64,000 bases of DNA from Chitinophagaceae bacterium UBA4407 (lineage in GTDB: Bacteria; Bacteroidota; Bacteroidia; Chitinophagales; Chitinophagaceae), in contig DGQT01000068.1 in assembly GCA_002390845.1 (NCBI GenBank), positions 1-64,000 of the forward strand, written 5' to 3'. A program made the translations under genes and the position numbers. Positions 27,239-37,300 of this stretch are shown piece after piece; the first letter of the stretch is position 1, and every line of letters starts with the position of its first letter. Below the pieces are notes generated by a model. That model saw only the letters and a list, made by a program, of their open reading frames with translations, ran no database searches and was not told the origin of the DNA.

Positions 27239-28405
27239 TTATTGCTGTTCATTCTTCTTCACTGTTCTTGCTTTTTGTAATAAGCCTTTTCCAAATTTGT
27301 TTTTTACATCGTCAATTGCTTTGTAGAGGTTTGTTTTTTTAATGCCGTCATCAAACAAACTTCCCTGAACGGCATGATTGGTTAATTCGCTCAAACGAAC
27401 ACCCAACAATCGTATTGGCTTTCCTTTTCTATATAATTTATGAAAGAGGTCAATTGCAACTGGTATCAATTCATCATCGCGAAAAGTATAATTGATTGTC
27501 GTTTGCCGCGATGTTGTTTCAAAATCAGGATAACGTATTTTTACTGCAATACATCCTGCAAGCTTTTCATCTTGTCGAAGTTCAAAAGCTATTTTTTCTG
27601 TCATGCGAACCAGTTCGCTTAACAGAAATTCCATATCTGTTTTATTCTCTTCAAAAGTGTTTTCTGTAGAAATTGATTTAGCTTCATGATAAGGGTGTAC
27701 TTCATTAAAATGCAGGCCATGCGATTTGCTCCAGAGATCAACGCCCCATTTACCCAAACGTTTTTCTAATTCCTCAACAGTATGCTTATTAATATCACCG
27801 ATCAGGTTTATGCCCATTTCTTTGAGCGTAATAAAAGTATGCTCTCCTACCCCCGGAATTTTATTGACTGGAAGCGGTGCCAAAAATTCCCGTTCCATCC
27901 CCGGCTGAACAAAAATATAGCCGTTGGGTTTGGCTTCATCCGTAGCAATCTTGGCAATCATTTTATTGGTAGCCAGTGCAAAAGAAATGGGCAGTTTGGT
28001 TTCATCAATAATTTCCTGGCGCAAATCAATCACCCACTGAAACACATCAAAATATTTATCCATGCCGGTAAGATCAAGATAAAATTCATCAATACTGGCC
28101 TTCTCAAACAACGGTGCCTTAGCTGCAATAATATTGGTAACCCAACGCGAAAACCTGCTGTATTCACCACGGGTACCCCGCACAATAATTGCCTGCGGAC
28201 AAAGCTGCATGGCTTTTTTCATTGGCATGGCAGAATGAATACCAAACTTTCGTGCTGCATAGCTGCAAGCCGCCACCACGCCACGTTCCGCGCTGCCGCC
28301 AACCAATACAGGCTTATCTTTCAGCGATGGATCGTTTAATACTTCCACACTTACAAAAAAAGAATCCAAATCAAAATGGGCAATATAACGTTGCGGTTTA
28401 TTCAT
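27239..28405 (-). CDS. dinB: DNA polymerase IV (Y family)
   Basis: 388 residues. Catalytic carboxylates are visible in IAHFDLDSFF (D12) and SIDEFYLDLTG (D and E near 105). The helix-hairpin-helix segment PVNKIPGVGEHTFITLKEMG lies near 180-199, and the little-finger domain fills about 240-350. It copies past damaged template. The start at 28405 gives the standard MNKPQRYIAHFDLDSFFVSV. Single gene. Confidence 0.96.
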   Translation of the reverse strand: MNKPQRYIAHFDLDSFFVSVEVLNDPSLKDKPVLVGGSAERGVVAACSYAARKFGIHSAMPMKKAMQLCPQAIIVRGTRGEYSRFSRWVTNIIAAKAPLFEKASIDEFYLDLTGMDKYFDVFQWVIDLRQEIIDETKLPISFALATNKMIAKIATDEAKPNGYIFVQPGMEREFLAPLPVNKIPGVGEHTFITLKEMGINLIGDINKHTVEELEKRLGKWGVDLWSKSHGLHFNEVHPYHEAKSISTENTFEENKTDMEFLLSELVRMTEKIAFELRQDEKLAGCIAVKIRYPDFETTSRQTTINYTFRDDELIPVAIDLFHKLYRKGKPIRLLGVRLSELTNHAVQGSLFDDGIKKTNLYKAIDDVKNKFGKGLLQKARTVKKNEQQ

Positions 28406-28413
28406 TACTCCTG

Positions 28414-28446
28414 CTAAGGTAGAAAAGATATTTTTTAGACGGGCAA
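28414..28446 (-). promoter_or_regulatory. dinB: Possible dinB promoter
   Basis: On the minus strand, TTG (28446-28444) is followed after 22 bases by TACCTTAG (28421-28414), a near match to TAnnTTTG, ending 9 bases before the start codon. Tentative. No LexA-like palindrome was recognised. Confidence 0.25.
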
Positions 28447-28588
28447 CTGTATATCACTAAGAGTTCAAAAGCTGCTGAGCATATTCGTAAGAATTAAAAG
28501 CCATTTCGCCAATAGCATTCCATTCCTTACCTTGTATTCAATATTTTACCATCAGGTTTCAGAACATCAATCATTAACGGATCCACCT

Positions 28589-30430
28589 TTGAAATTCAAT
28601 TTCAAAAATATCATATGCCTTTGCGTTTATGCAACATCAAATGTTTTTCTTTTAGTCAGTTGTTCGCAAGGCAATAATGCTACCTTGATTATTAATACTT
28701 CGTCAAAAGATACCTCTGCTGTTGTTGCTTTATTAAATAAGGCAGACAGCTTTAAATTAAATAATAACGACTCCTTTTTCTATTACTCCACGGCAGCACT
28801 GCAGGCTTCGGAGGCCATTGGGTTTAAAGCGGGGATCGCAAAATCTACAAAAAATAAAGCGTCTTATTACCAAACAAAAGGAGAATATGACAAATCTTTG
28901 GTTCTCTTTTTTAAAGCAATTAATTTATTTGATAGCCTTGATCTTACTGAAGATATGATTCGCACAGAAGTGAAAGTTGCGGATACTTATAAGCGAATGG
29001 GCGGCGAAAAAGGAACCACAGAATACTTAAATAAGGGATTATCGCTTGCCATACAGGCAGAAAAGCATGCCCAAAAAGAAAACCTGGTTTCGTGCATTGC
29101 TGAAAGTGAAAATGAGCAGGCAATCATTTTGCGTGATTTAAGTGCTGCGCCAGGTAAAGAAGCATTGCTGGATTCTGCTTTTTTATTATACAAAAAAGCG
29201 ATTCTTTTACTTGAACAGAGTAGCGATAAAAACAAACTGCTTGCAAAATTGTGCAATAATATCAGCCAGGTATATATTGAACGCCTGAAAGATTATCCTA
29301 AAGCTGAAGATGCACTTAACAAAGCAATAACCCTTAATGAAAAGAATAATGACCTTAATGGCATTACATTCAACTATGCCAATATTTCAAACTTGTATTT
29401 AGCAAAAGGCGATCTGCCAAAGGCAAAAGAATATGCTTTAAAAATGCTGGCATTATCTGCTGCTTTAAATGAACCACACAGGTTGTTAAATGCATACGAA
29501 CACAACATCATTATAAACAAGCAACTAAAGTTGTACGATTCTGCGCTGTATTACACGGAGTTGCGGGATGCCATATCTGATTCGCTTACCAATACCACCA
29601 AAACTGCCCAGGTTGCAGATATGCAAACCAAATACGAAACGGGCAAAAAAGAAGCACAGATAGATCAACTGAACAAAGAAGGCGAGATACAAAACCGTAG
29701 AACCGCCTGGGCCATTGGCGTGGGGCTTGTATTGTTACTGGCATTAAGTATCACAGCCTGGTTTTACAGGCGGCAGCAAAAACAAAAAGCATTGATCGCA
29801 GAACAGTCTGCACGGTTGCAGTGGATGATGAAAGAACTGCACCACCGTGTAAAAAATAATTTACAAATCGTTTCCAGTTTATTGAACCTGCAATCGTACC
29901 GGTTAAAAGATGGGGAAACAATCGCTGCATTAAAAGAAAGCCAGTTACGGGTACAGGCCATGAGCCTGATACACCAGCGTTTGTACCAGGCAGAAGATGT
30001 TTCACTGGTGAATTTTAAACTCTACATCAGCGACCTGATAGAAACATTGATGAACGCTTATGGCTATACAGCAGATGACTTTGACCTTGATATAAATATC
30101 GATACAGAATTACTCGATGTGGATACGGTTTTGCCCATGGGCCTGATGGTAAACGAAATCATCACCAACTCTTTTAAATATGCTTTCAATAAAGAAGACC
30201 GGCCCTTACTGCGCATTCAGTTGCACAACAATAACCAGCAACTTCAATTAGAAATTGCAGATAACGGTCCCGGTATGCTCATCGAAAATAATAAATACCA
30301 AAGCAAAGGTTTTGGCAAGAACCTGATAGATGCACTGGTAAAACAATTGCGGGCCAACTATACCCTCAGTGGTATCAATGGAACTTCCTATATTTTTACC
30401 ATTCCGTACAACAAAGAAAAAGTAGCTTAA
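28589..30430 (+). CDS. TPR lipoprotein sensor histidine kinase (HisKA_2)
   Basis: The start is chosen as TTG 28589, which gives MKFNFKNIICLCVYATSNVF followed by LLVSC, a lipoprotein signal with lipobox cysteine; an upstream TTG at 28532 gives a poor leader and no ATG is in frame. TPR units (about 35-345) are followed by a coiled segment, a membrane helix (about 373-395), the HisKA_2 domain with [20 protein letters not shown] (H418 or H419), and HATPase_c with NEIITNSFKYAF and DNGPGM. The gene ends 2 bases before the LytTR regulator, so they form an operon and a cognate pair. The odd point is a lipobox on a protein that also has a membrane helix. Confidence 0.85.
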   Translation: MKFNFKNIICLCVYATSNVFLLVSCSQGNNATLIINTSSKDTSAVVALLNKADSFKLNNNDSFFYYSTAALQASEAIGFKAGIAKSTKNKASYYQTKGEYDKSLVLFFKAINLFDSLDLTEDMIRTEVKVADTYKRMGGEKGTTEYLNKGLSLAIQAEKHAQKENLVSCIAESENEQAIILRDLSAAPGKEALLDSAFLLYKKAILLLEQSSDKNKLLAKLCNNISQVYIERLKDYPKAEDALNKAITLNEKNNDLNGITFNYANISNLYLAKGDLPKAKEYALKMLALSAALNEPHRLLNAYEHNIIINKQLKLYDSALYYTELRDAISDSLTNTTKTAQVADMQTKYETGKKEAQIDQLNKEGEIQNRRTAWAIGVGLVLLLALSITAWFYRRQQKQKALIAEQSARLQWMMKELHHRVKNNLQIVSSLLNLQSYRLKDGETIAALKESQLRVQAMSLIHQRLYQAEDVSLVNFKLYISDLIETLMNAYGYTADDFDLDINIDTELLDVDTVLPMGLMVNEIITNSFKYAFNKEDRPLLRIQLHNNNQQLQLEIADNGPGMLIENNKYQSKGFGKNLIDALVKQLRANYTLSGINGTSYIFTIPYNKEKVA

Positions 30431-30432
30431 TT

Positions 30433-31215
30433 ATGACAGAGCAGGTAAACGTACTGATCGTAGAAGATGAATCAATTGTTGCCATGGACCTCTCCATGGG
30501 CCTTGAGTTAGATGGCTATCATGTAGTGGGCATCGCCGATAATTTTACCGAGGCCATAGATCTTTACACCAACAATCCAGTAGATATTTTACTCATGGAT
30601 ATCCACATACACGGCAGTAAAGATGGCGTTGAAACTGCAACCGCACTAAAGAAAATAAAAGATATACCGCTTATTTACCTCACCGCATTTACCGATGCAA
30701 AAACCATTGAAAGAGTAAAGCATACCAATCCTTCCGCCTTTCTTACCAAACCTTATAACATAGACAATGTGCGCATTGCCATAGACCTGGCCATTCACCA
30801 TTTTGCACAAACAAAAACGGTAGGGCAAACGGCAAAAGTGCTGCCGCTCCATCAGCAAAACCTGGTAGATAAAAACCCGGAGAAAGAACAGTTGCTGCAA
30901 ATGAATGATTATATTTTTATAAAGCAGAATTACCGCTTTGTAAAATTCAAACTCGCCGAAATACTCTTTGCCGAATCAGAAAACAATTATGTAAACATCG
31001 TTACCAAAACGCAAAAAATCTCGCTGCGCCTTTCATTGGCCGATATGTTGGAACGTATTCAGTTTACACCGCTTACCCGCATACACCGCTCCTTCGCCAT
31101 AAACATTAATGAAATCAGTTCCTTCGACGATCAGTTCATTAAAATTGATAAACACGAAATACCACTCGGCCGCAACTATAAAGAAGCCTTCTTTAACGGC
31201 TTTAACCTGCGGTAA
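30433..31215 (+). CDS. LytTR-family response regulator
   Basis: 260 residues. Receiver domain (about 5-120) with E11/D12, phospho-acceptor D56 in ILLMDIHIHG, and K109 in FLTKPYN. The LytTR DNA-binding domain covers about 160-258 (YIFIKQNYRFVKFKLAEILF; ENNYVNIVT; RIHRSFAINI). It is translated right after the kinase. The second kinase at 31568 has the same HisKA_2 type and may feed the same regulator. Confidence 0.93.
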   Translation: MTEQVNVLIVEDESIVAMDLSMGLELDGYHVVGIADNFTEAIDLYTNNPVDILLMDIHIHGSKDGVETATALKKIKDIPLIYLTAFTDAKTIERVKHTNPSAFLTKPYNIDNVRIAIDLAIHHFAQTKTVGQTAKVLPLHQQNLVDKNPEKEQLLQMNDYIFIKQNYRFVKFKLAEILFAESENNYVNIVTKTQKISLRLSLADMLERIQFTPLTRIHRSFAININEISSFDDQFIKIDKHEIPLGRNYKEAFFNGFNLR

Positions 31216-31233
31216 TTTTAATACAATATTTAT

Positions 31234-31488
31234 GAGCCCGGCTTACGGTACATTGTGAAGCGTTCCTTGCGTCGCACACTTGTACTGCTGAAGCAATGAT
31301 CGGCATTCGGCGAGGAGCTACTCACCTCGTCATTTCGAAGGAGGCACGACTGAGAAATCTCATTCCTATTGCAACAGATTTCTCCCTACGATCGAAATGA
31401 TGAGGGAGTGCACATTGATGCCACGCAATACAACCGAACAAGAGTGCGACGCAACAAAAGCTTAATTAATAACCCAATGCCCGGCCCA
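31234..31488. repeat. Dispersed element, paired copy with nested TCATTTCGAAGG repeat
   Basis: Outer GAGCCCGGC at 31234, L core TTGCGTCGCACACTTGTAC at 31267-31285, R core AGAGTGCGACGCAAC at 31441-31455, outer TGCCCGGCCCA at 31479. The interior holds GTCATTTCGAAGGAGGCACG and a complementary AGATTTCTCC...TCGAAATGA. This fills the 352-base gap; a close sister copy lies at 33833-34140. Confidence 0.9.
31348..31412. repeat. Nested inverted repeat (TCATTTCGAAGG/AGAAATCT family)
   Basis: CGTCATTTCGAAGGAGG and GAGAAATCT on the left face AGATTTCTCCCTACGATCG and AAATGATGAGG on the right. This hairpin type is widespread in Bacteroidota genomes. Here it sits inside the larger dispersed element. Confidence 0.75.
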
Positions 31489-31567
31489 AAAAAGAATTTC
31501 AAAAAATAGATTTAAAAGCGTAAAACCAAACAGCAAGCAGTACATTTAACAGGCAACGGACTATTGT

Positions 31568-33796
31568 ATGAAAAGAAACAGGTACATACATTTTAAACTG
31601 GCTCTCTCATTGCTTTTGTTTTCGCATTTTGCTTTTGCCCAGTCACCGGCAAACAGCCTGCTGGAAGCAAGGCTGAACAGTGCTGCAACCCAGGCTCAGA
31701 AGCTGCCCATATTGCTGGCACTTTGCAAAAGCTATCTGCTCACAGACCTTTCAAAAGCAAATGACTATGGAAAAGAAGCATTGGCCACTGCAGAGCAACT
31801 TAAAGACGACAGGAGTAAAATTGAAATCCTTAAAAATTTAATCAACTGCGGCCTGCCATTGAATGAATATGATGCCTGTATCGGCTGGATGCAGGAAGGT
31901 TTAAAAATGAGTAAGGCACTGGCAGACCAAAAAAGTGAATGCGATTTTCTTTTCCTCGCCGGTATGGTGTACCATAAGAGAGACGAGGACTCGCTTACAC
32001 TGCAAAGTTTTGAAAAGGCACTAACACTAAGCCAGCAGATTAAATACCCGGAAGGCGAAGGAAATGCTTTAAAAGGCCTTGGGCATTTCTACGAAAAAGC
32101 GGGGGAAAAAGAAAGATCAAGAAAATATTTTAATGAGGCTTTGCCAATAGCACAAAAAACAGGATATGCCGAATTACAAATAACTACGCTTATTGGTTTG
32201 GGTTCATCTTACTTAATAGAGGGCGACCATAATAAAGCATTGGAATATTATATTCAGGCGGCAACAAAAGCCACAGATGCCGGCAACCTGAATAAGCTTA
32301 CCGAAGCATACGGCAATATGTCAATAGTATATAAAGACATTGGCGAGAAAGAAAAAGCCATTGAACAAAATCTTAAAGTTTTGGAGCTTTGCAAAACAAC
32401 CAAAAACAAAACGATTGAAGGGTTGCAATACGATAACATGGCAAACTGCTACAACGAGTTGGGCAAGTACAATGAAGCCATGAAGTACGCCCAAAAAAGT
32501 TTAGCCACACGGCAGCAGATTAACGACCCCAAATTAATTTGCTATTCCTATATTACCATAGCCCAGGTTTATAAAAGCAAAGAAGATTTACCCAGCGCAT
32601 TGGCCTATTACAATAAAGGGCTGGCCATTGGCGAAAAAATAGGGCATAAGGTTTTAGTGGGCAGAACCAATATTGAAATAGGCGATGTTTTGTTGCGGAT
32701 GAACAGGCCGCAGGAGGCGAAACCACATTTGCTTTTAGCTATTAAAAAATTAGATTCCACGGGCTCACTAAAACCCCAGGTTACTGCCTATGAATTACTG
32801 GCCGAAGCCTGTTTCCGCAGCAATGAACCGGCAAAAGCTTACAGGTATCTGCAAAAACATATTGCCATAAAAGACAGCCTGACGGATGACGAGCGTAACC
32901 GCGAATTATCAAGAATGGAAGTGCAGTTTGAAACCAAAGAAAAAGAAGGCCAGATCACTTCACTGCAAAAACAATCGGGTTTGCAAACGGCACTGTTGCA
33001 AAAAAACACACAGTTAAATACCTGGTATGTTATTGGCCTTATTTTGTTGTGCCTGCTGGCTTTTTTGTTCTATAACCGCTCCCGTTTAAAACAAAAAAAC
33101 AATCAGCTGCTGTTGGCAAAGAATAAAGAAATTGAAGAAAAAAGTATTCTGATCGAAAAATCGTTGGCAGAAAAGGAAACGCTGTTAAGAGAAATTCACC
33201 ACCGCGTAAAAAACAACCTGCAGATCATCTCCAGTTTGCTAAACATACAGTCAGCCCATATTACCGACGAAAATGTGCTCTCCTCCATACACGAAGGCCA
33301 AAGCCGTGTGCAGGCCATGAGCCTTATTCACCAAAACCTTTACCAGTCTGAGCATTTAAACAAAGTGGATATTGCCAGTTACCTGCAGCAACTTTCAGAT
33401 TATCTTTCAGATATGTTTTCGGGCCAAAACAAATTGGTAAACGTTACGGTAAGTGCCGCCAATATTAATTTCGATCTTGATACGGCCATACCACTTGGTT
33501 TAATAGTAAACGAACTGGTATCTAACGCCTACAAGTATGCCTTCGACAAAAACACCGCCGGCAATATTTCCATAACCATAAAGTTCATCAGCAATACCGA
33601 CTACGAGCTTCAGGTTCGCGACAATGGCAAAGGCCTTTCTAATGGCTTTAACCCCGAAAACACAAATTCCCTCGGCCTTAAACTGGTAAAAATATTAAGC
33701 CGCCAGTTGCGGGGCAGTTTCTCCATGCAATCTCAGGAAGGCGCAGTGGCCATTGTAAAATTTAAAGATGTGAGGGCAGCAGATGCCGCTGCATAA
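31568..33796 (+). CDS. TPR sensor histidine kinase (HisKA_2)
   Basis: 742 residues. Signal peptide (1-25, ending FAFAQ). Eight or so TPR units (about 40-440; for example [32 protein letters not shown]), a coil, a membrane helix (about 479-499), a second coil, the HisKA_2 domain with [20 protein letters not shown] (His near 544-545), and HATPase_c with [12 protein letters not shown] and DNGKGL. It is similar in plan and sequence to the kinase at 28589. No regulator follows, so it is an orphan kinase, perhaps sharing the LytTR regulator upstream. Confidence 0.9.
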   Translation: MKRNRYIHFKLALSLLLFSHFAFAQSPANSLLEARLNSAATQAQKLPILLALCKSYLLTDLSKANDYGKEALATAEQLKDDRSKIEILKNLINCGLPLNEYDACIGWMQEGLKMSKALADQKSECDFLFLAGMVYHKRDEDSLTLQSFEKALTLSQQIKYPEGEGNALKGLGHFYEKAGEKERSRKYFNEALPIAQKTGYAELQITTLIGLGSSYLIEGDHNKALEYYIQAATKATDAGNLNKLTEAYGNMSIVYKDIGEKEKAIEQNLKVLELCKTTKNKTIEGLQYDNMANCYNELGKYNEAMKYAQKSLATRQQINDPKLICYSYITIAQVYKSKEDLPSALAYYNKGLAIGEKIGHKVLVGRTNIEIGDVLLRMNRPQEAKPHLLLAIKKLDSTGSLKPQVTAYELLAEACFRSNEPAKAYRYLQKHIAIKDSLTDDERNRELSRMEVQFETKEKEGQITSLQKQSGLQTALLQKNTQLNTWYVIGLILLCLLAFLFYNRSRLKQKNNQLLLAKNKEIEEKSILIEKSLAEKETLLREIHHRVKNNLQIISSLLNIQSAHITDENVLSSIHEGQSRVQAMSLIHQNLYQSEHLNKVDIASYLQQLSDYLSDMFSGQNKLVNVTVSAANINFDLDTAIPLGLIVNELVSNAYKYAFDKNTAGNISITIKFISNTDYELQVRDNGKGLSNGFNPENTNSLGLKLVKILSRQLRGSFSMQSQEGAVAIVKFKDVRAADAAA

Positions 33797-33832
33797 TTGA
33801 AAAAAATTTGCTGGGTAAAGTGTTTTTTTATT

Positions 33833-34140
33833 GGCCCGGCTTAGGGTTCATTGTTAAGCGTTCCTTGCGCCTGCCCCGACGAGCGAAGCGGAACTCGGGG
33901 TCGCACTCTTGTACGACTGGAGCAATGATCGGCATTCGACGAGGAGCTACTCACCCCGTCATTTCGAATACCCCACCCGGCATTTCGAAGGAGGCACGAC
34001 TGAGAAATCTCTTTCTTATTGCGGCAGATTTCTCGTTGCGGTCGAAATGAACGTAGGGTAGTGCGCATTGATGCCACACAATACAACCGTACAGGTGTGC
34101 GACGCAACTGAAGCTTGATTTATAACCCATTGCCCGGCCC
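33833..34140. repeat. Dispersed element, sister copy with hairpin insert in L core
   Basis: Outer GGCCCGGC at 33833. The L core is split: TTGCG at 33865-33869, a 31-base insert (33870-33900; CCCCGA...TCGGGG ends), then TCGCACTCTTGTAC at 33901-33914. R core GTACAGGTGTGCGACGCAAC at 34089-34108, outer TGCCCGGCCC at 34131. The interior closely matches 31290-31440, with an extra partial duplication of the CATTTCGAA segment. Confidence 0.88.
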
Positions 34141-34191
34141 AAAAAAATATTCCATGTCTTTTTTCGCCCATCTATAACCGGGTAAAAAAAC

Positions 34192-34254
34192 GTTCACATA
34201 CAAACTTCTGTCGTTTACATACAAAGTTCTGCTGTTTACATACAAACCCCGTGG
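34192..34254 (+). repeat. Three tandem 21-base repeats upstream of the adhesin gene
   Basis: Units begin GTTCACATACAAACTTCTGTC (34192), GTTTACATACAAAGTTCTGCT (34213) and GTTTACATACAAACC (34234). The 21-base spacing equals two helical turns, as expected of an array of sites for one DNA-binding protein. It ends about 75 bases before the start codon. Role inferred. Confidence 0.7.
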
Positions 34255-34330
34255 AGGCTTTTATGGGTAATTTATTTTTATACCCACTGTTCACTTTGGC
34301 AACTGTCGTTTAAAAATAAAAACCAGTTTT

Positions 34331-37300
34331 ATGAGAAAGTATTTACACCCTTCGTTCCTGTTTGTTTTATTACAAACCATGCTGGCAGGCATAGGGCTTG
34401 CACAAAGTTCTATAACTTTTAATGCAAGCGGCACCTGGGTAGCACCTGCAAACGTAACCAGCATTACCATACAAATGTGGGGCGCCGGGGGCGGGGCGCC
34501 TCTTGGAACACTTAATGGCATAAAAGAGTATGGCGGCGGCGGTGGCGCATTTGTAGCAAGCAAAGTTATTACTGTTACACCCGGCAAGTCTTATACCGTA
34601 ACTATTGCAACCGGCGGCACATTGGCAAATACAGATGCTGCCACCACTTATTTTAAAGATGGAACCTTAGAAATTTTATATGCATACGGTGGTGATTTCC
34701 GTTATGGCGCCCAGGCAAGCACGGGCGGCAACGTTTCAGCATCGTATAAGGGCGGAGACTGCGGCGCTTCTGCAGATGGCGCATCCTTTTGGAGGTATTA
34801 TGGGGGCGGGGGTGCAGCGGGCAGCAGCGGAGGAAATGGTGCAAATGGAGGAAACGCGAACACTACAACTATTGGCAACGGAGGAGTAGGCGTAAACGGA
34901 GCTGGTTCTGGCGGAAAGGGCGGAAGCATTACTTCAGTCAATATCCAGGGTTCAACCGGCAAGAACCCTGGTGGCGGTGGTGGTGGTAATGGCGGAAAAG
35001 GTGGAAATGGCCGTGTAATTATTACTTATTGCACTTCGCCGGGTAGCATTGAAACAGGACACACAGTACCCTACCCTGCAGAACTTACAACTGACAGTAT
35101 TTATAATGTTGTGGCCGGTCCCGGTATTACCAATCCCGATTATTACTGGGAGCAAAGTACCAACAATAGTACCTGGACTGCAGCAAGCGCAGGCATCAAG
35201 CAATCTTATCCTTTACCCAACCCAAATACTGCAGCGTTAACTTACTACAGACGCACGGCTTATACTTGCGCAAGCCCAAATTATACCTATAGTGCGTTAA
35301 TTAAAGTTTTTAGCCAGGCAAATGGGCTATTAAATGGTACTATTTCTGGAAAAGTAAAAAGCAAAAATGGATCGGGGGTATCGGGCATAACCATAACGGT
35401 TCAAAAGCAGGTGGCATTAAAAGGCAGTCCGCTCAGCAAAACATATACTGCCACAACCGGCACAGATGGAACTTATAGCATCAATAATATCTTTTATGGC
35501 GACCTTGGAAATGGAGACCCTAACAGTGTAACATTTAACATAACGCCATCAAAGACTGGGCATAAATTCTCACCAAATTTAACGGCATCGCTTTCTAATA
35601 CCAACCCAACGGTTTCAAACAAAGAGTTTACCGATTCCACCGTGTACAGTATAACGGGTACTGTAACCCAAACCTGCACGGGATGTGTTACCGGCTTTAC
35701 TTCTGCAGTGGAACCGGGTGTAACGATTACCACTTCCAATACTTTTACCAATACTGCAGCTGATGGAACATATGGCATTACAGTGACCGATCCAGGTACT
35801 TACATACTTACCCCTACATATTTAAATCACATTTTTACCCCTACTACTCGTACCGCTACAATTGTGAATAAAGATACTGCTGGTCTTAACTTTACAGATG
35901 CCACCACTAAAACAATTTCTGGTGTTTTTAAAGCGGGTTGTGGCCAATATATAGGAACGGTTAAGCTAACCTTTACTGATACAGGGGCGGTGACCCATTT
36001 TAAGAAAGAGGTAACCACCACTTTAAATACTGGTGCATATTCCATTAGCTTACCGGCTAGGACCTACAAGGTTAGCGTGTCAACTTTTACAAAAGGATCA
36101 AATGGCGCAGATATTAATACCAATGATCTCTACAACTTTTTTAATGTTACTCTAAAAGATTCAATGATCAGGAATATAGACAGTTCCAATGCCACCATGG
36201 ACCTTATTTACCAACGGCCACCTGTAATTACGGTTAGCTTATTGGATACCACCTGTACCACCAATGGCAGTACTTACGTGTTGTTTCAACAAAACATACC
36301 CAAGGCATTCACGATCAATTTATATCAAGGTGCCCAAAGCATAGGATGCAAATTGGTAACAGATACCAACCGCGTAAAATTGATCACAAATGTTAAAGGA
36401 GACGATATAAATGAAACATTTTATTATAACCAGACCAATGGGAATGCTTCTGTTTCATTAAAGCCCGGTTTACCAAATATCGTGGCACCTTACCTTAAAT
36501 ATTTCAACCTCAATTATACTGATAAATACAACCGTGCAGCCACGCCAATAACAAGGAATGTGGTAGTAACCGGAATAAAAACAAACCCCGGAACCTTTAC
36601 AACTGTTTCACCGGAGATACCCCTTTTAATATTGCATGATCCGCCAGGCGACAACAGTTACAGCTTTTGGGAGTCTGGCACAACCATACAAACGGGGGTC
36701 CGGTTTTATGCAAATTCATCTAAAGGTGAAAAAACTTGGGCCGAAGTAAAAGTAGGTGCAAGACAGTTAGTAGGAGTCGGCGTTGCGATCGAAAGTGCTG
36801 CCTGGGGCAAGGTTAGCGGGGGCTTGGAAATGGTGGCAACAACAAACACGGCTAATGAAACAATTTTAAGTACCACCAGCAACCAGTATTACTCAACCGC
36901 GGATAATAGCAATATTACGGGGGATGCCGGTGATGTGTATATTGGTGCTGCCTTGAATTTGTTATACTCGGTGGCTTACGAATTGAAATATACCGATGCT
37001 TGTGCATTGGGGATCCAAAAAAGCCTGATGATAGCAGATAGTGGCTTTGCCACCACCTATACTTATTCTGAAAGTCATATTGTGAATACTGTGATGCCCA
37101 CCCTTCAAACTTTCATAGATAATGAGGTCGATACAATAAAAAAGGCGGAGTATGAAAACCAACTAAGTGTATGGCAGCAGGTTGTTGCCAATAACACTGG
37201 CAATAAAAACAAGGCCAAATTTGACAAAAACATCTCTTTTGATGGAACTACAGGGCCTCAAACATCCACTACTTCATCCAGTTCCACCAATTCAAGCACG

